Of a stretch of 64,000 nucleotides of DNA, positions 40,391-49,547 are shown one piece after another. Under the pieces are notes generated by a model. That model was given only the letters and a program-made list of their open reading frames with translations. It made no database searches and had not been told where the DNA came from. The DNA is from an uncultured Clostridia bacterium (GTDB taxonomy: Bacteria; Bacillota; Clostridia; Oscillospirales; Ruminococcaceae). Every line of letters starts with the position of its first letter. The first letter of the stretch is position 1. Position numbers and translations under genes: made by a program. The stretch lies in the NCBI GenBank assembly GCA_947632025.1, contig CANRNN010000008.1, forward strand, positions 82,831 to 146,830. The letters are read 5' to 3'.

Positions 40391-41932
40391 CTACTCCCAC
40401 TCAATCGTCGCGGGCGGTTTGCTTGTTATGTCGTAGACTACGCGGTTGATGCTCCCGACCTCGTTCACGACGCGCACGGAAACCTTCTCCAGAACGTCAT
40501 ACGGTATCCGCGAGAAATCCGCTGTCATAAAATCTCCTGTCGTCACTCCGCGCAGCGCCAGCGTATAATCATACGTCCGCCCGTCGCCCATAACTCCCAC
40601 AGACCGCATATCCGTCAGCACCGCAAAATACTGACTTATCTCGCGGTCGAGTTTCGCGTTTGCTATCTCCTCACGGAATATCGCGTCCGCCTCCTGCAAT
40701 ATCGCTACCTTTTCCGGAGTAATTTCCCCTATGATCCGTATAGCAAGCCCCGGTCCCGGAAACGGCTGCCGCCAGACCAACTTTTCGTCCAGTCCGAGAG
40801 TTGTTCCCAATGCCCTAACTTCGTCCTTGAACAGCAATCTCAACGGCTCGATTATTTCCTTGAAATCCACATAATCCGGCAGCCCGCCCACGTTATGATG
40901 TGATTTTATTACCGCCGCGTCGCCTGCTCCCGATTCGATAACATCGGGATAGATAGTCCCTTGAACCAGATAATCAACCTTGCCTATTTTCTTTGCTTCT
41001 TCCTCGAAAACGCGGATAAATTCCTCGCCGATTATCTTGCGCTTGCGCTCAGGCTCTGAAACTCCTTTCAGTTTTCCAAGGAATCTCTCGCCTGCGTTCA
41101 CCCGAACGAAATTCACTCCCGAATCCGCAAACGCCGCTTCTACTTCGTCGCCCTCGTTCTTGCGCATAAGTCCCGTATCGACAAAGATGCAGGTAAGCTG
41201 AGAGCCGATAGCCTTCGCCAGCAGCTTGCACGCCACCGAGCTGTCCACGCCTCCCGACAGTGCCAGCAGAGCCTTTCCCGTTCCTACTTTTTCCCGTATC
41301 TCACGCACCGCTGTTTCGGCGTATCCTGCCATTGTCCAGTCGCCCTTGCATCCGCACACGTTGTACAGAAAATTCCCCAGCATATCAAAGCCCTGTTCCG
41401 TGTGGTTCACTTCAGGGTGGAATTGTGTTCCGTAGAATTTCTTTTCGGGATTTTCAATTGCTCCGAACGGACATTTTGCGCTGTGACCTATTGCCCGAAA
41501 TCCACGGGGCAGTGTTTCTATATAGTCGTTATGGCTCATCCACACGACCGATTTTTCGCGAAGTCCCTTGAACAAAAGCGAGTTTGTGTCGAATTCACAT
41601 TCCGTCCTGCCGAATTCGGCGGCGGCGTTGTCGTTGGCTTTTCCTATTGTGCCGCCCAGACCGTACACCATAAATTGTGCGCCGTAGCAAATGCCTAAAA
41701 TAGGCACGCCCAGTTCAAAAATCTCCTTATCCATTCTCGGAGAATCGTCCAGATACACCGAATTCGGACCTCCCGTGAAAATGATCCCTTTCGGATTTAA
41801 CGAACGTATTTCCTCTACAGGAGTTTTGTAAGACCGTACCTCGCAGTAGATCTTATGCTCGCGCACACGCCGTGCTATAAGTTGATTGTATTGTCCTCCG
41901 AAATCAAGGACTATTACAAGCTCGTGATCCAT
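40391..41932 (-). CDS. guaA: GMP synthase (glutamine-hydrolysing) GuaA
   Basis: 513 residues, normal length. It converts XMP to GMP using glutamine and ATP. The N-terminal class I amidotransferase has the nucleophile in [15 protein letters not shown] and the catalytic His in [11 protein letters not shown]. The ATP-pyrophosphatase PP-loop is [15 protein letters not shown] (near residue 225). The dimerisation domain ends [12 protein letters not shown]. The mobile element is inserted exactly at this 3' end, and the last codons are preserved, so the enzyme is intact. The gene is the last in a leftward run starting at glmU. There is no purine riboswitch in the 68-bp upstream gap. Confidence 0.96.
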   Translation of the reverse strand: MDHELVIVLDFGGQYNQLIARRVREHKIYCEVRSYKTPVEEIRSLNPKGIIFTGGPNSVYLDDSPRMDKEIFELGVPILGICYGAQFMVYGLGGTIGKANDNAAAEFGRTECEFDTNSLLFKGLREKSVVWMSHNDYIETLPRGFRAIGHSAKCPFGAIENPEKKFYGTQFHPEVNHTEQGFDMLGNFLYNVCGCKGDWTMAGYAETAVREIREKVGTGKALLALSGGVDSSVACKLLAKAIGSQLTCIFVDTGLMRKNEGDEVEAAFADSGVNFVRVNAGERFLGKLKGVSEPERKRKIIGEEFIRVFEEEAKKIGKVDYLVQGTIYPDVIESGAGDAAVIKSHHNVGGLPDYVDFKEIIEPLRLLFKDEVRALGTTLGLDEKLVWRQPFPGPGLAIRIIGEITPEKVAILQEADAIFREEIANAKLDREISQYFAVLTDMRSVGVMGDGRTYDYTLALRGVTTGDFMTADFSRIPYDVLEKVSVRVVNEVGSINRVVYDITSKPPATIEWE

Positions 41933-42000
41933 AGTTACTCTCCTTTATATTTTGTAATTAAATAGGATTCTGATTCCGTACCCCGCCCAATTTCTAACCT

Positions 42001-43557
42001 CTAAACGCGTACATCAAGCATTGAAAGAGTTATGCCTGCCGGACCAAAACGTCTGAAAAAGTCGTTAAGGCGTTCTTTTGTTTCGGGAGTTTCCGCTATC
42101 CTGTCGGCATACGACAGCATCTGATACAGCATAAAGAACATCGCCCTGACCGCGATATCCTCTCCCGAACGGAAATACATATCGAAGTTGTACGACGCTG
42201 CTTTAAGCTCGGTTATCTTCGGGATAAGGACTTTGGGAATCTTCGACGGATTTGCCGTGACCTCCGCGAAAGCTCTCGCCGAATCAAGCAGCTTGTCCCG
42301 AAGTTCTTTTTCTATCTGCTCCATTGTTATCCGTCCGCTCTCGCAAAGCTCCCGCAGGTTGCGGCTTGCCTTTATGTAGATGTCGCCCCATATCGGCTCG
42401 ATAGTCAGTCCCGCGGGTGATTTCACTTCCTCGGCGGGCGTCGCGTAGTCTGAAAGTTTCAGTGCGGGCGCTGCCGCTTCCTTGACCTCGAATTCCGGCA
42501 GCCTGTGCCGTTTTTCCTCTGTTTCGGTCGTTCCCGAAGCGGGCTCGTCCGTGTTTTCCGTTTCCGGAACAGGCGGCGGAACGGAGTTTATCTCGTTCAG
42601 CGACTCCGATAAAAATGCCAGTGTTTCCTCCGTCGTCATATTCTGTATACGGATATATTCGTCGGTATCGTCGTCGTCAACGGCGGTTTCCTCGTCGGGA
42701 ATTTCCTGTTGCGCGTCTACCTCCGTATCGGAAGTTACTGCCGTTTCATAGTGTTCCGTTTCCCGTGTTTCTTCGGGAGTTTCATCTTCCTGCTGCTCTT
42801 CTTCTCTCTCTTGTTCTTCGGGGATATTTGCCTGTGCCTTATCCTCCTCGTCGGGATAATTTTCGGGAGTGGATTCGGATACGCGGTCGTTTTCGGAATA
42901 AAGCTCCTCGTCCTGCGTCTTGAAGAAAGGCTCGTCCGAACGGCTTATCCAGTCTATCTTTCCCGTAGGAATGGGCGCGGGAGTATAGTCCTCAGGCAGC
43001 GACTCGGAGATAACGGGCGCGCCTTCCTCAAACACTATATCCGTGAGGTCAAAGCCCTGATCCTCGTCCTCGGTTATCTTTACCTCAGGCATTTCGCTGT
43101 TTTCGTATACGGGATAATCGTCGGCGCTGTTTTCGGGAAAATCGAGCTGAAGTTCCTCCTGTGCGTCGCCGACTGTCTGAACCGCCCGCGAGTTCGCGAA
43201 AAAGTCCCCGCGCAGCTGTTCGATAAAGCTCTTAAGTTCCGACTTGTCAAGCGAGAGATCGGTTATTCTTATATCCACCCCGCTGCCGCTTATCTGAAGC
43301 TCGTCCGCGAAAGCGTCCTCAAAGCTGCCTACTATCTCCAGACGTTCTATATCGGAATATTTCACGGCGAACGGCGCCCCGTCGAAATTGAATATCATCG
43401 CCCCGCCGAAGAACACTATCCCGCGAGAGCCGTCCTGCCTCTGCGAAATATCGACGAACCCGACCGCCTCGGTGCTGTCGGCGTAGGCGCAGACTTTTTC
43501 CTCGCTGTAATTTGTGCTTATTCGTTCAAGACGTTCCTTTGCCTGCCCACGCGTCAC
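42001..43557 (-). CDS. Hypothetical protein with acidic low-complexity middle
   Basis: 518 residues from the GTG at 43557, chosen because AAAGGGGG is better spaced from it than from the GTG three codons earlier. The N-terminal 125 residues are beta-rich and PH-like (YADSTEAVGFVDISQRQDGS, then FDGAPFAVKYSDIERLEIVG). A Glu/Asp/Pro/Thr-rich disordered segment follows (about 140-390). The C-terminal 130 residues are helical (LRELCESGRITMEQIEKELR; DIAVRAMFFMLYQMLSYADR). No signal peptide or membrane helix. I do not recognise it as a named family. It lies between the nicotinamidase-like gene and guaA, 36 and 68 bp away. Confidence 0.75.
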   Translation of the reverse strand: MTRGQAKERLERISTNYSEEKVCAYADSTEAVGFVDISQRQDGSRGIVFFGGAMIFNFDGAPFAVKYSDIERLEIVGSFEDAFADELQISGSGVDIRITDLSLDKSELKSFIEQLRGDFFANSRAVQTVGDAQEELQLDFPENSADDYPVYENSEMPEVKITEDEDQGFDLTDIVFEEGAPVISESLPEDYTPAPIPTGKIDWISRSDEPFFKTQDEELYSENDRVSESTPENYPDEEDKAQANIPEEQEREEEQQEDETPEETRETEHYETAVTSDTEVDAQQEIPDEETAVDDDDTDEYIRIQNMTTEETLAFLSESLNEINSVPPPVPETENTDEPASGTTETEEKRHRLPEFEVKEAAAPALKLSDYATPAEEVKSPAGLTIEPIWGDIYIKASRNLRELCESGRITMEQIEKELRDKLLDSARAFAEVTANPSKIPKVLIPKITELKAASYNFDMYFRSGEDIAVRAMFFMLYQMLSYADRIAETPETKERLNDFFRRFGPAGITLSMLDVRV

Positions 43558-43593
43558 GGCTCTCACCCCCTTTGCTTTCGTTGAAATCCATTA

Positions 43594-44112
43594 TTAAAGT
43601 ACCTCTATCTGAACGCTTTTCATAACTCTCAAAGCGCTTTTGTGAGCCTCTCTGTCGGGCGAAGCGCACGCTCCCGAATCCACTGTTATCCTCGCTTCGG
43701 GAAGCGCCGTTTTTGCCAGCACGGCGTTTGTCAGCACGCACTTGTCCGTCGGTACGCCGCACAGTTCCACCTCGTCGAACGACCCTTCCCACAAGACCCG
43801 CAAAAGCTCCGGCGAGCCGAACGTGTTCTTTCGGATAACGATGTCCTCCGTCCTCCTGCAAAGCGCCAGACTTCCGAAAAGCCTGTGACCCTTTGTTCCC
43901 TCGACGCAGTGAACGACGGGCAAATGCCGTCCCTCGTTTGTTTTGAGGTAGTTCTTGTCGTGAGTATCCATAGTGAAGATTATCTTCCCGCCGTCCTCGC
44001 GGGCGCGGTTTATTTTCTCGACTATTATAGGCTCCAGATCTTCCGCGCCCTCAAATCCGAGCGCGCCGTTTACATAATCGTTCTGATAGTCCACCACGAC
44101 CAGAGCCTTCAT
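43594..44112 (-). CDS. Nicotinamidase/isochorismatase-family cysteine hydrolase
   Basis: 172 residues. The catalytic triad is visible: Asp in VVDYQNDYVNG (near residue 8), Lys in VIRKNTFGS and the nucleophilic Cys in GVPTDKCVLTNA (near 127). Metal-binding residues of PncA-type enzymes may be in TMDTHDKNY and VVHCVEGT. A nicotinamidase role in NAD salvage is the best guess, though other amidohydrolases of this fold cannot be excluded. Its ATG overlaps the stop of glmU (TAATG). Confidence 0.85.
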   Translation of the reverse strand: MKALVVVDYQNDYVNGALGFEGAEDLEPIIVEKINRAREDGGKIIFTMDTHDKNYLKTNEGRHLPVVHCVEGTKGHRLFGSLALCRRTEDIVIRKNTFGSPELLRVLWEGSFDEVELCGVPTDKCVLTNAVLAKTALPEARITVDSGACASPDREAHKSALRVMKSVQIEVL

Positions 44113-45485
44113 TATTTTTTCTTCCTCTCGAAATTTTTGTGCCAGTTTTCGATAACTCTCATCTGCCCGCGCTCCACCGCAAGCGAATTCGGCGGGACTT
44201 CTTTTGTAATGGTAGAACCCGCCGCCGTTGTCGCGTTTTCGCCGATTTTCACGGGAGCTATAAGATTCGTATTGCAGCCGATAAACGCGTGAGAACCTAT
44301 TTCCGTGCGGTATTTGTTTATGCCGTCATAATTTGCGGTAACGCACCCGCAGCCGAAATTAACCCCGCGTCCGACGTCGCTGTCGCCGAGGTATGTAAGG
44401 TGAGCGACGGCAGTATTCTCTCCGATGTCGCTGTTTTTTATCTCGACGAAATCGCCTATCTTCACGCCGCGCCTTATTATCGTTCCGGGGCGCAGCTGCG
44501 CGAACGGACCTATCTTCACGTTGTCCTCGACGGTCGCGGAATACGCCTGCACGTTGTTCAGAATGACATTATCGCCTATCACGCAATTTTCAATATGCGA
44601 ATTCGCGCCTATCTCGCAGCCCTTTCCGATAACGGTATTTCCGAGAATGACCGTGTTCGGGAGAATCGTCGTATCGCAGCCTATCTTCACTTCGGGCGAA
44701 ATAATTATCCCGTCTGTCGTGATAAAACTTACGCCCTCGCAAAGTAAATTATCAATGACCATAAGCCTTGCGGTTTCATTAAGTTCAAGCAGCGCTTTTC
44801 TGGAGTTCGCGCCCAGCACAATCTGTTCTCTCTCGCTTTTATAAGCGCAGACGGGAGAATTTTCTCCTATTATCTCCACGCAGTCAGTAAGGTAGAATTC
44901 CCCGCCCGCGTTGTTGTCGGTAAGCTTCGGCAGCGCCTCCAGCAGCGCCTCGCTGTCGAACCAGTAAGCCCCGCTGTTTACCTCGCATATTTCCAGTTCT
45001 TCGGGGGAACAATCCTTTTGTTCGCGAATTGCCTTAAAATTTCCGCCGTCGCGGATAATTCTTCCGTACCCTGCCGGACATTTTATTTCGGCGGATATCA
45101 CCGTCACCTTAGCGTTCTTTTCCTCGTGATATTCATACGCCCTGCGAAGAGTTTCCGCGTCAATAAACGGCGCGTCCCCGCACAGCACGCACACCCTGTC
45201 GACCTTTGAAACAAGCTCTGCCGCCTGCTTTACCGCGTCGCCCGTGCCTTTCTGTTCGGGCTGAAAGAACAGGGAAATATCGTTCCCCCGCGACAAAACA
45301 TATTCCTCGGTAAGCTCGCGACGAAATCCGGTCACTACACCCGTCATATCGAACCCGAATGTTTCCGCCGCGTCCAGCACCCAGCCGAGCATAGGCTTTT
45401 TCAGTACCTCACACAACACTTTCGGGCGTTCGGACTTCATACGCTTGCCCGCTCCGCCCGCAAGAATTACACAGCCTGTTTTCAT
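44112..45485 (-). CDS. glmU: Bifunctional GlmU: GlcNAc-1-P uridyltransferase / GlcN-1-P acetyltransferase
   Basis: 457 residues, the usual length. It makes UDP-GlcNAc for peptidoglycan. The N-terminal pyrophosphorylase domain starts VILAGGAGKRMKSERPKVLC and has VLCGDAPFIDAE. The C-terminal left-handed beta-helix is made of hexapeptide repeats (ENCVIGDNVILNNVQAYSAT, VGRGVNFGCGCVTANYDG) with the catalytic His in AVAHLTYLGDS. It begins a run glmU-hydrolase-hypothetical-guaA. It starts only 29 bp from the divergent PH-like gene, and the two share the palindromic CCTTAAGG in their ribosome binding sites. Confidence 0.95.
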   Translation of the reverse strand: MKTGCVILAGGAGKRMKSERPKVLCEVLKKPMLGWVLDAAETFGFDMTGVVTGFRRELTEEYVLSRGNDISLFFQPEQKGTGDAVKQAAELVSKVDRVCVLCGDAPFIDAETLRRAYEYHEEKNAKVTVISAEIKCPAGYGRIIRDGGNFKAIREQKDCSPEELEICEVNSGAYWFDSEALLEALPKLTDNNAGGEFYLTDCVEIIGENSPVCAYKSEREQIVLGANSRKALLELNETARLMVIDNLLCEGVSFITTDGIIISPEVKIGCDTTILPNTVILGNTVIGKGCEIGANSHIENCVIGDNVILNNVQAYSATVEDNVKIGPFAQLRPGTIIRRGVKIGDFVEIKNSDIGENTAVAHLTYLGDSDVGRGVNFGCGCVTANYDGINKYRTEIGSHAFIGCNTNLIAPVKIGENATTAAGSTITKEVPPNSLAVERGQMRVIENWHKNFERKKK

Positions 45486-45514
45486 ATAAATTACCTCTCC
45501 TTAAGGAATCTGTT

Positions 45515-46708
45515 ATGAATTTTATAATGTATTACCTGCTCCGACGTTTTTTCGTGAAGCTCTCCTTTGAAAATAAAATGATCGTTCTGTCCAAGGGAAT
45601 TATCCTCGTAAGGACGGTCTGTCTGCCGTTTGATTCTATAGTCGGAGTATCCGTTAAAAGGACGCTCCTGCTAAGGATCTTCCGCTGTAAGGGAGTCGAG
45701 ATCTCGACCCTCGGACGGAAAATAAAATTCTACCTCAAAAGCAGCGAGGAGCTTCCGTTCCTTCCTAAGAAACGCGGAAAGCCGCTGAAAACGAGCGTTC
45801 CGCAGCAGGCGTTCGGCGCTTTTATCTCGACCCGCGCACTTGTTGGAACGGCGCTGTTCGCGGGTCTGCTCAGACGCATAGGCTCGGTTTTCGGGAGCGA
45901 CTATTACGAACGCGCCGTAAACGCTCTTTTCACAGTCGCCGAAAAAGTCCGTGACGGTTTGCTCCTTTTGCACCTTGCCGTACCGAAGATAACCGCTGCC
46001 GTGGGACTTCTGGCGCTTTTGGGGTGGATATTTGCGTACCTTAAAAATTTTCTCTCGCTTAAAGGTCACACGCTCTCCCGCCACGGGAACTTCGTGTTTG
46101 TTTCAGGCGGCTTTATCACATTATATGAACACGCGCTTGTCCTCAATTCCAAAGGAGCAACAGCGGAAATACGCGGCTCGCTTCTTTCGGTAATTGCAAA
46201 AAGAGCGCCTGTCTACATTCGCGGAGTTATGCTCCACCCGTGTATACCCGTAAAGCGCCGCAGGAAATTTCTCCGTTCGCTGTGCGGCATTTCCGTCAGC
46301 GGCGACCGTATAGTTGTCCCGCCGCCGAGGGCATTTATTTCGCATTGTGCCATGCCCGTCCTGTGGAGCGCGGTTTTCGCGGCAGGGATAATTTTTTCGG
46401 AAAAGCGCCTTCATTCGGAGCTTGCCGAAGCGCTTTTTACGGCAGCGTTCGCGGCAGGTGTTTACACGACGCTTGTTTATATTGTGTATATGCGCCGTTC
46501 CGGGGTGGTGTTCTCGGAAAATATCACAGCGGTATCCTCGCGCAGAGCAATGCGTTTTGTAACGGCATACTGCCGCGATTCTTCGATAAAATCCGAAAAG
46601 CTGTCCAAGCTGTGCGGTTCTTCGCTCTGCTCCTACACAGTGCTGCTTTCCGACGGCAGCAGCCGGAAAGCGCGCGGACTTTATCTTCGGGAGATCATTT
46701 CGCGATGA
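45515..46708 (+). CDS. Membrane protein with PH-like (bPH2/YdbT-type) regions
   Basis: 397 residues, very basic. The N-terminal 75 residues resemble a bacterial PH domain (DUF304): LSFENKMIVLSKGIILVRTV, then LPFDSIVGVSVKRTLLLRIF. Hydrophobic segments follow at about 90-110, 155-180 and 275-330, with a second PH-like stretch between (HALVLNSKGATAEIRGSLLS). This resembles YdbT-type membrane proteins but is weakly conserved. Function unknown. The stop overlaps the end of the convergent decarboxylase gene by 14 bp. Confidence 0.65.
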   Translation: MNFIMYYLLRRFFVKLSFENKMIVLSKGIILVRTVCLPFDSIVGVSVKRTLLLRIFRCKGVEISTLGRKIKFYLKSSEELPFLPKKRGKPLKTSVPQQAFGAFISTRALVGTALFAGLLRRIGSVFGSDYYERAVNALFTVAEKVRDGLLLLHLAVPKITAAVGLLALLGWIFAYLKNFLSLKGHTLSRHGNFVFVSGGFITLYEHALVLNSKGATAEIRGSLLSVIAKRAPVYIRGVMLHPCIPVKRRRKFLRSLCGISVSGDRIVVPPPRAFISHCAMPVLWSAVFAAGIIFSEKRLHSELAEALFTAAFAAGVYTTLVYIVYMRRSGVVFSENITAVSSRRAMRFVTAYCRDSSIKSEKLSKLCGSSLCSYTVLLSDGSSRKARGLYLREIISR

Positions 46709-47978
46709 TCGGTACTTGTTTCACGCCGTAAATTTTAAGAGCATCGACGATAGTGTGGTCGATTATCTCGCCCGGCATAATAAGCGGCACCCCCGGAGGA
46801 CACGGCGCCATGAACGACGCGCAGACCTCTCCCGAAGCGTCCTCTGTCCTTACGAATCTTCTCGGTCTTGCGAGAGCTTCCCACATCGGCACATCTGCCG
46901 CCGCGTGTATTTCGGGATATTTCACCAAAGGCTTCGGCGCGTCCATTCCCGCGAACAGAACAGCCATCTCGGCGCGTTCGCAGTCCTCAAGCGTCGTCAC
47001 GGCTGAAAACAGCAGCACGACGTAATTCTCGTCCGCAAGCTCACATTCCACGCCGTTTCCGCGAAGCCCCTGCGCAAATTCTATGCCGCTCATTCCGCAC
47101 TCGCGGGCGTTTACGGTCACTCTCAGCGGGTCGGTTTTAAGTATCGGTATGCCTGCGCGTTCGAGCCTGTATTTCAGCTCCTGCACAGCCTCGCAGGCGT
47201 TGTTCACCATCTGTATGTTGTCCGCTATCATTCCGTTGAATCTGTCAAGGCTTTCCAGAACGAGGTACGACGGCGAACTTGACCCGAACAGCGCCATCAT
47301 TTCCTTTGCTCTCGTAAAATCCGTCCCGTCCGAGAAATGCAGATACGCTCCGCCCGTAAGCACGGGCAGCGTTTTATGCGCCGATTCCGCGCTCATAAGC
47401 GGGAAACCAAGCTCCATCGGGTGCAGATATTCCACCCCGAATTTACGCTTGTCCACAAATTTCAGATATGCCCCGTGCGCGTTGTCTATAAGCGTCGGGA
47501 TCTTAGGGTTCACGAATTTCCACGTTCCGCCGTAGTAGTCGATATTCGTTATGAAAATAGCGTCCGCGTCCCGCACAGCCTTTGCGTCGTAGGTCACGTT
47601 TGCCGAGAGAAAGTCTTTCGGATAGAGCCACTTGACGTTCATATGCAAAAGTGCCGCCGTCTGCGCGAGCGAGCGGTGAGAGTATCTCGAAGCGGCTATT
47701 GTCTTGCAGCCGTTCGCTTTAAGTATGGCAAGCCCCGCCTGTATCGCGAGGGTAGACCCTCCGCAGGAATAACAGGTCTTTTTCGCTCCGAAAAGACCCG
47801 CTGCCAGCTGCTCTGACGCGCCGATTATCCCGCCGCTCTTATCGGATTCGTACAGGCTGTCCGCACCGTATATTTCGGTGATGTCGTGCGGAAATTCCCC
47901 GTTATGTCCGGGCATATGGAGGCGCAATTTATTTTCGCTCGTATATTTATCCAGAAAACTGCAAATCGGTGTATTCAT
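46695..47978 (-). CDS. Orn/Lys/Arg decarboxylase family PLP enzyme
   Basis: 427 residues, the short (YaaO/SpeA-like) form found in Firmicutes. It belongs to the fold I PLP enzymes: FGAKKTCYSCGGSTLAIQAG forms the cofactor phosphate loop, TLIDNAHGAYL gives the Asp that contacts the pyridine ring, and the PLP Lys is in SAESAHKTLPVLTGGAYLH. The C-terminal domain has the typical APCPPGVPLIMPGE. Substrate among arginine, lysine and ornithine cannot be decided from the sequence. Its start has GGAG. It follows a PrsA-like foldase gene by 39 bp on the same strand. Confidence 0.9.
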   Translation of the reverse strand: MNTPICSFLDKYTSENKLRLHMPGHNGEFPHDITEIYGADSLYESDKSGGIIGASEQLAAGLFGAKKTCYSCGGSTLAIQAGLAILKANGCKTIAASRYSHRSLAQTAALLHMNVKWLYPKDFLSANVTYDAKAVRDADAIFITNIDYYGGTWKFVNPKIPTLIDNAHGAYLKFVDKRKFGVEYLHPMELGFPLMSAESAHKTLPVLTGGAYLHFSDGTDFTRAKEMMALFGSSSPSYLVLESLDRFNGMIADNIQMVNNACEAVQELKYRLERAGIPILKTDPLRVTVNARECGMSGIEFAQGLRGNGVECELADENYVVLLFSAVTTLEDCERAEMAVLFAGMDAPKPLVKYPEIHAAADVPMWEALARPRRFVRTEDASGEVCASFMAPCPPGVPLIMPGEIIDHTIVDALKIYGVKQVPIIAK

Positions 47979-48017
47979 TGAAACTCCGTTCTTTAGGTAG
48001 GCTTAAAGTCAATAGGC

Positions 48018-49241
48018 TCAGTTGTCCGAGCTTTCGGAGGATACGCCGTCGGGAGCGTCTATCCTGAGAAGCTCGTAATTTATCGTTGGACTGTATTCTT
48101 CCTTCCACTCGTTAAGAGCGGCGGTGTATTTATCGCTCTTCATCTGTGACAGGAACTTATCTGTGTTGGAGTTGAGGTCGTCGTCGGTGATTTTAGCGTC
48201 GCTGCTGTAGATAAGGACGTGTATGCCGTTGTCGTCGGTATATTTCGTATATTCTCCGATATTTTCGATAGAGTAAGCCGCGTCAAGGAAAGCCTTGCCG
48301 TAGCCGTCCGCTTTCGGTACTACGAGATACCCGTCCGGATAAATCGAAGCCGCCGCGGAGTTGGACGCGTATGTCAGCAGCAGGTCGGAATACGCCGTGC
48401 CGTTCTTTATCTCATTTTCGAGGGAGTTTACTTTCAGCTCAAGCTCGGACGCGGCTTCTTCGACGAGCTTGTCGGCAGCCTGCGGGTCGTCCTTCCGCTT
48501 GGAAGTTATTTCCGAAACGGTATCTTCGTCAAACCCGACCAGAATGTGCTTTATCATTCTTGAATCTTCCGGCAGCCAGAACGACGCATATATCCCGCTT
48601 TCGTATGCCGAGAAATCCTCCTCATACAGCCTTTCGGCTTCCTTGACGGTATCGGCGGTCTTTTGTTCGGCAGCCGAGCGGTCGACTTTTTCCATCTCCT
48701 TGTCTATGACCTTGGAAGCCTTTGTATAATTTTCCAGCCATGCTTTCAGGTCGTCTTTTGTGATCCTTGCATTTTCCAGCTCTTTATTCAGCTCTTCTTC
48801 TCCGAGAGCGGCTTTCTCCTCGTCGGTCATATCCGAGGTCGCCTTTTCGGCAACGAGAGCGTTTTTCATATTTTCGATCTGATTGTTCAGTGATTCCTCT
48901 ATGGAAGCCTTTTCCTCGTCGGAGAGCGTATCCACGCCCAGCTCTTTTGCTTTCAGCAGAAGTATTTTTTCTGTCACAAGATTATCAATGATGTCCTGCC
49001 TAAGCGCTTTTCCGTTCTCGCCGAGAGCCTCGTCGTCCTCCAGCCCGTACTGCGAAAGGACGAAGAGGTATTGTTTCGCAAACTCCCCGTACGTTATCTT
49101 TATTTCGTCGCCGCAGTAGGCGACGACCTCCGAATCCTTTATTTTCTTATTCGTTCCGAATTTTATGCTGCACCCGCTCGCAAGCGCGAGAACGCACGCC
49201 GTAAACAGTGCCGCCCCCGCACGAAAGATCCTGTTTTTCAT
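48018..49241 (-). CDS. PrsA-like lipoprotein foldase (parvulin-type peptidyl-prolyl isomerase)
   Basis: 407 residues from ATG 49241 (MKNRIFRAGAALFTACVLAL), chosen because it starts a lipoprotein signal with lipobox ALASGC; the frame is open 28 codons further without a start signal. A SurA_N-like helical chaperone domain (about 35-190) precedes a parvulin-like domain (SRMIKHILVGFDED, then AAYSIENIGEYTKYTDDNGI). It probably assists folding of exported proteins outside the membrane. The ribosome binding site is distant (16 bases), so expression may be low. Confidence 0.82.
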   Translation of the reverse strand: MKNRIFRAGAALFTACVLALASGCSIKFGTNKKIKDSEVVAYCGDEIKITYGEFAKQYLFVLSQYGLEDDEALGENGKALRQDIIDNLVTEKILLLKAKELGVDTLSDEEKASIEESLNNQIENMKNALVAEKATSDMTDEEKAALGEEELNKELENARITKDDLKAWLENYTKASKVIDKEMEKVDRSAAEQKTADTVKEAERLYEEDFSAYESGIYASFWLPEDSRMIKHILVGFDEDTVSEITSKRKDDPQAADKLVEEAASELELKVNSLENEIKNGTAYSDLLLTYASNSAAASIYPDGYLVVPKADGYGKAFLDAAYSIENIGEYTKYTDDNGIHVLIYSSDAKITDDDLNSNTDKFLSQMKSDKYTAALNEWKEEYSPTINYELLRIDAPDGVSSESSDN

Positions 49242-49547
49242 CAGATATTTCAGATATTCCTTTCCATTTTCTGTACTGTCCGTATATTTTCGACAAAATA
49301 TGACATTCAGGAATATACGGAGCAATATTTTCCCTTTACCAAATAATCATATGGTCTATATTCCATTATACCACAATTCCGAAAAAAAAGAAACATAATT
49401 TTTAAATGAAATTGCGAAATATTTAAAAAAAGTGATGTTTTTTTTTAAGAAATGTGTTATAATTGAAATGAAAGTATTTTTGAAGCGGATTTTTTGTCCG
49501 TTTTTGAACATAATGAGAATATTCCTAAATCATCAGGGGGTAATAAA

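Larger units (their letters stand above)
32150..40402. mobile_element. Integrative mobilizable element at the 3' end of guaA
   Basis: The 8.2-kb element is bounded by imperfect copies of a core (TTATTCCCACTC at 32150, CTACTCCCACTC at 40391, 10 of 12 identical), the right one forming the last codons of guaA, a known integration target. It carries a tyrosine integrase, an excisionase-like protein, an XRE repressor, a primase/helicase, a MobV relaxase and a restriction cassette. The replication and transfer genes have host-like base composition, but the restriction cassette is AT-rich, so it was probably acquired separately. There are no conjugation (type IV secretion) genes, so transfer would need a helper. 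Confidence 0.82.

Noticed and set aside
41933..42000. Purine riboswitch upstream of guaA
   Set aside because: The gap is only 68 bp and contains no purine aptamer-like junction.
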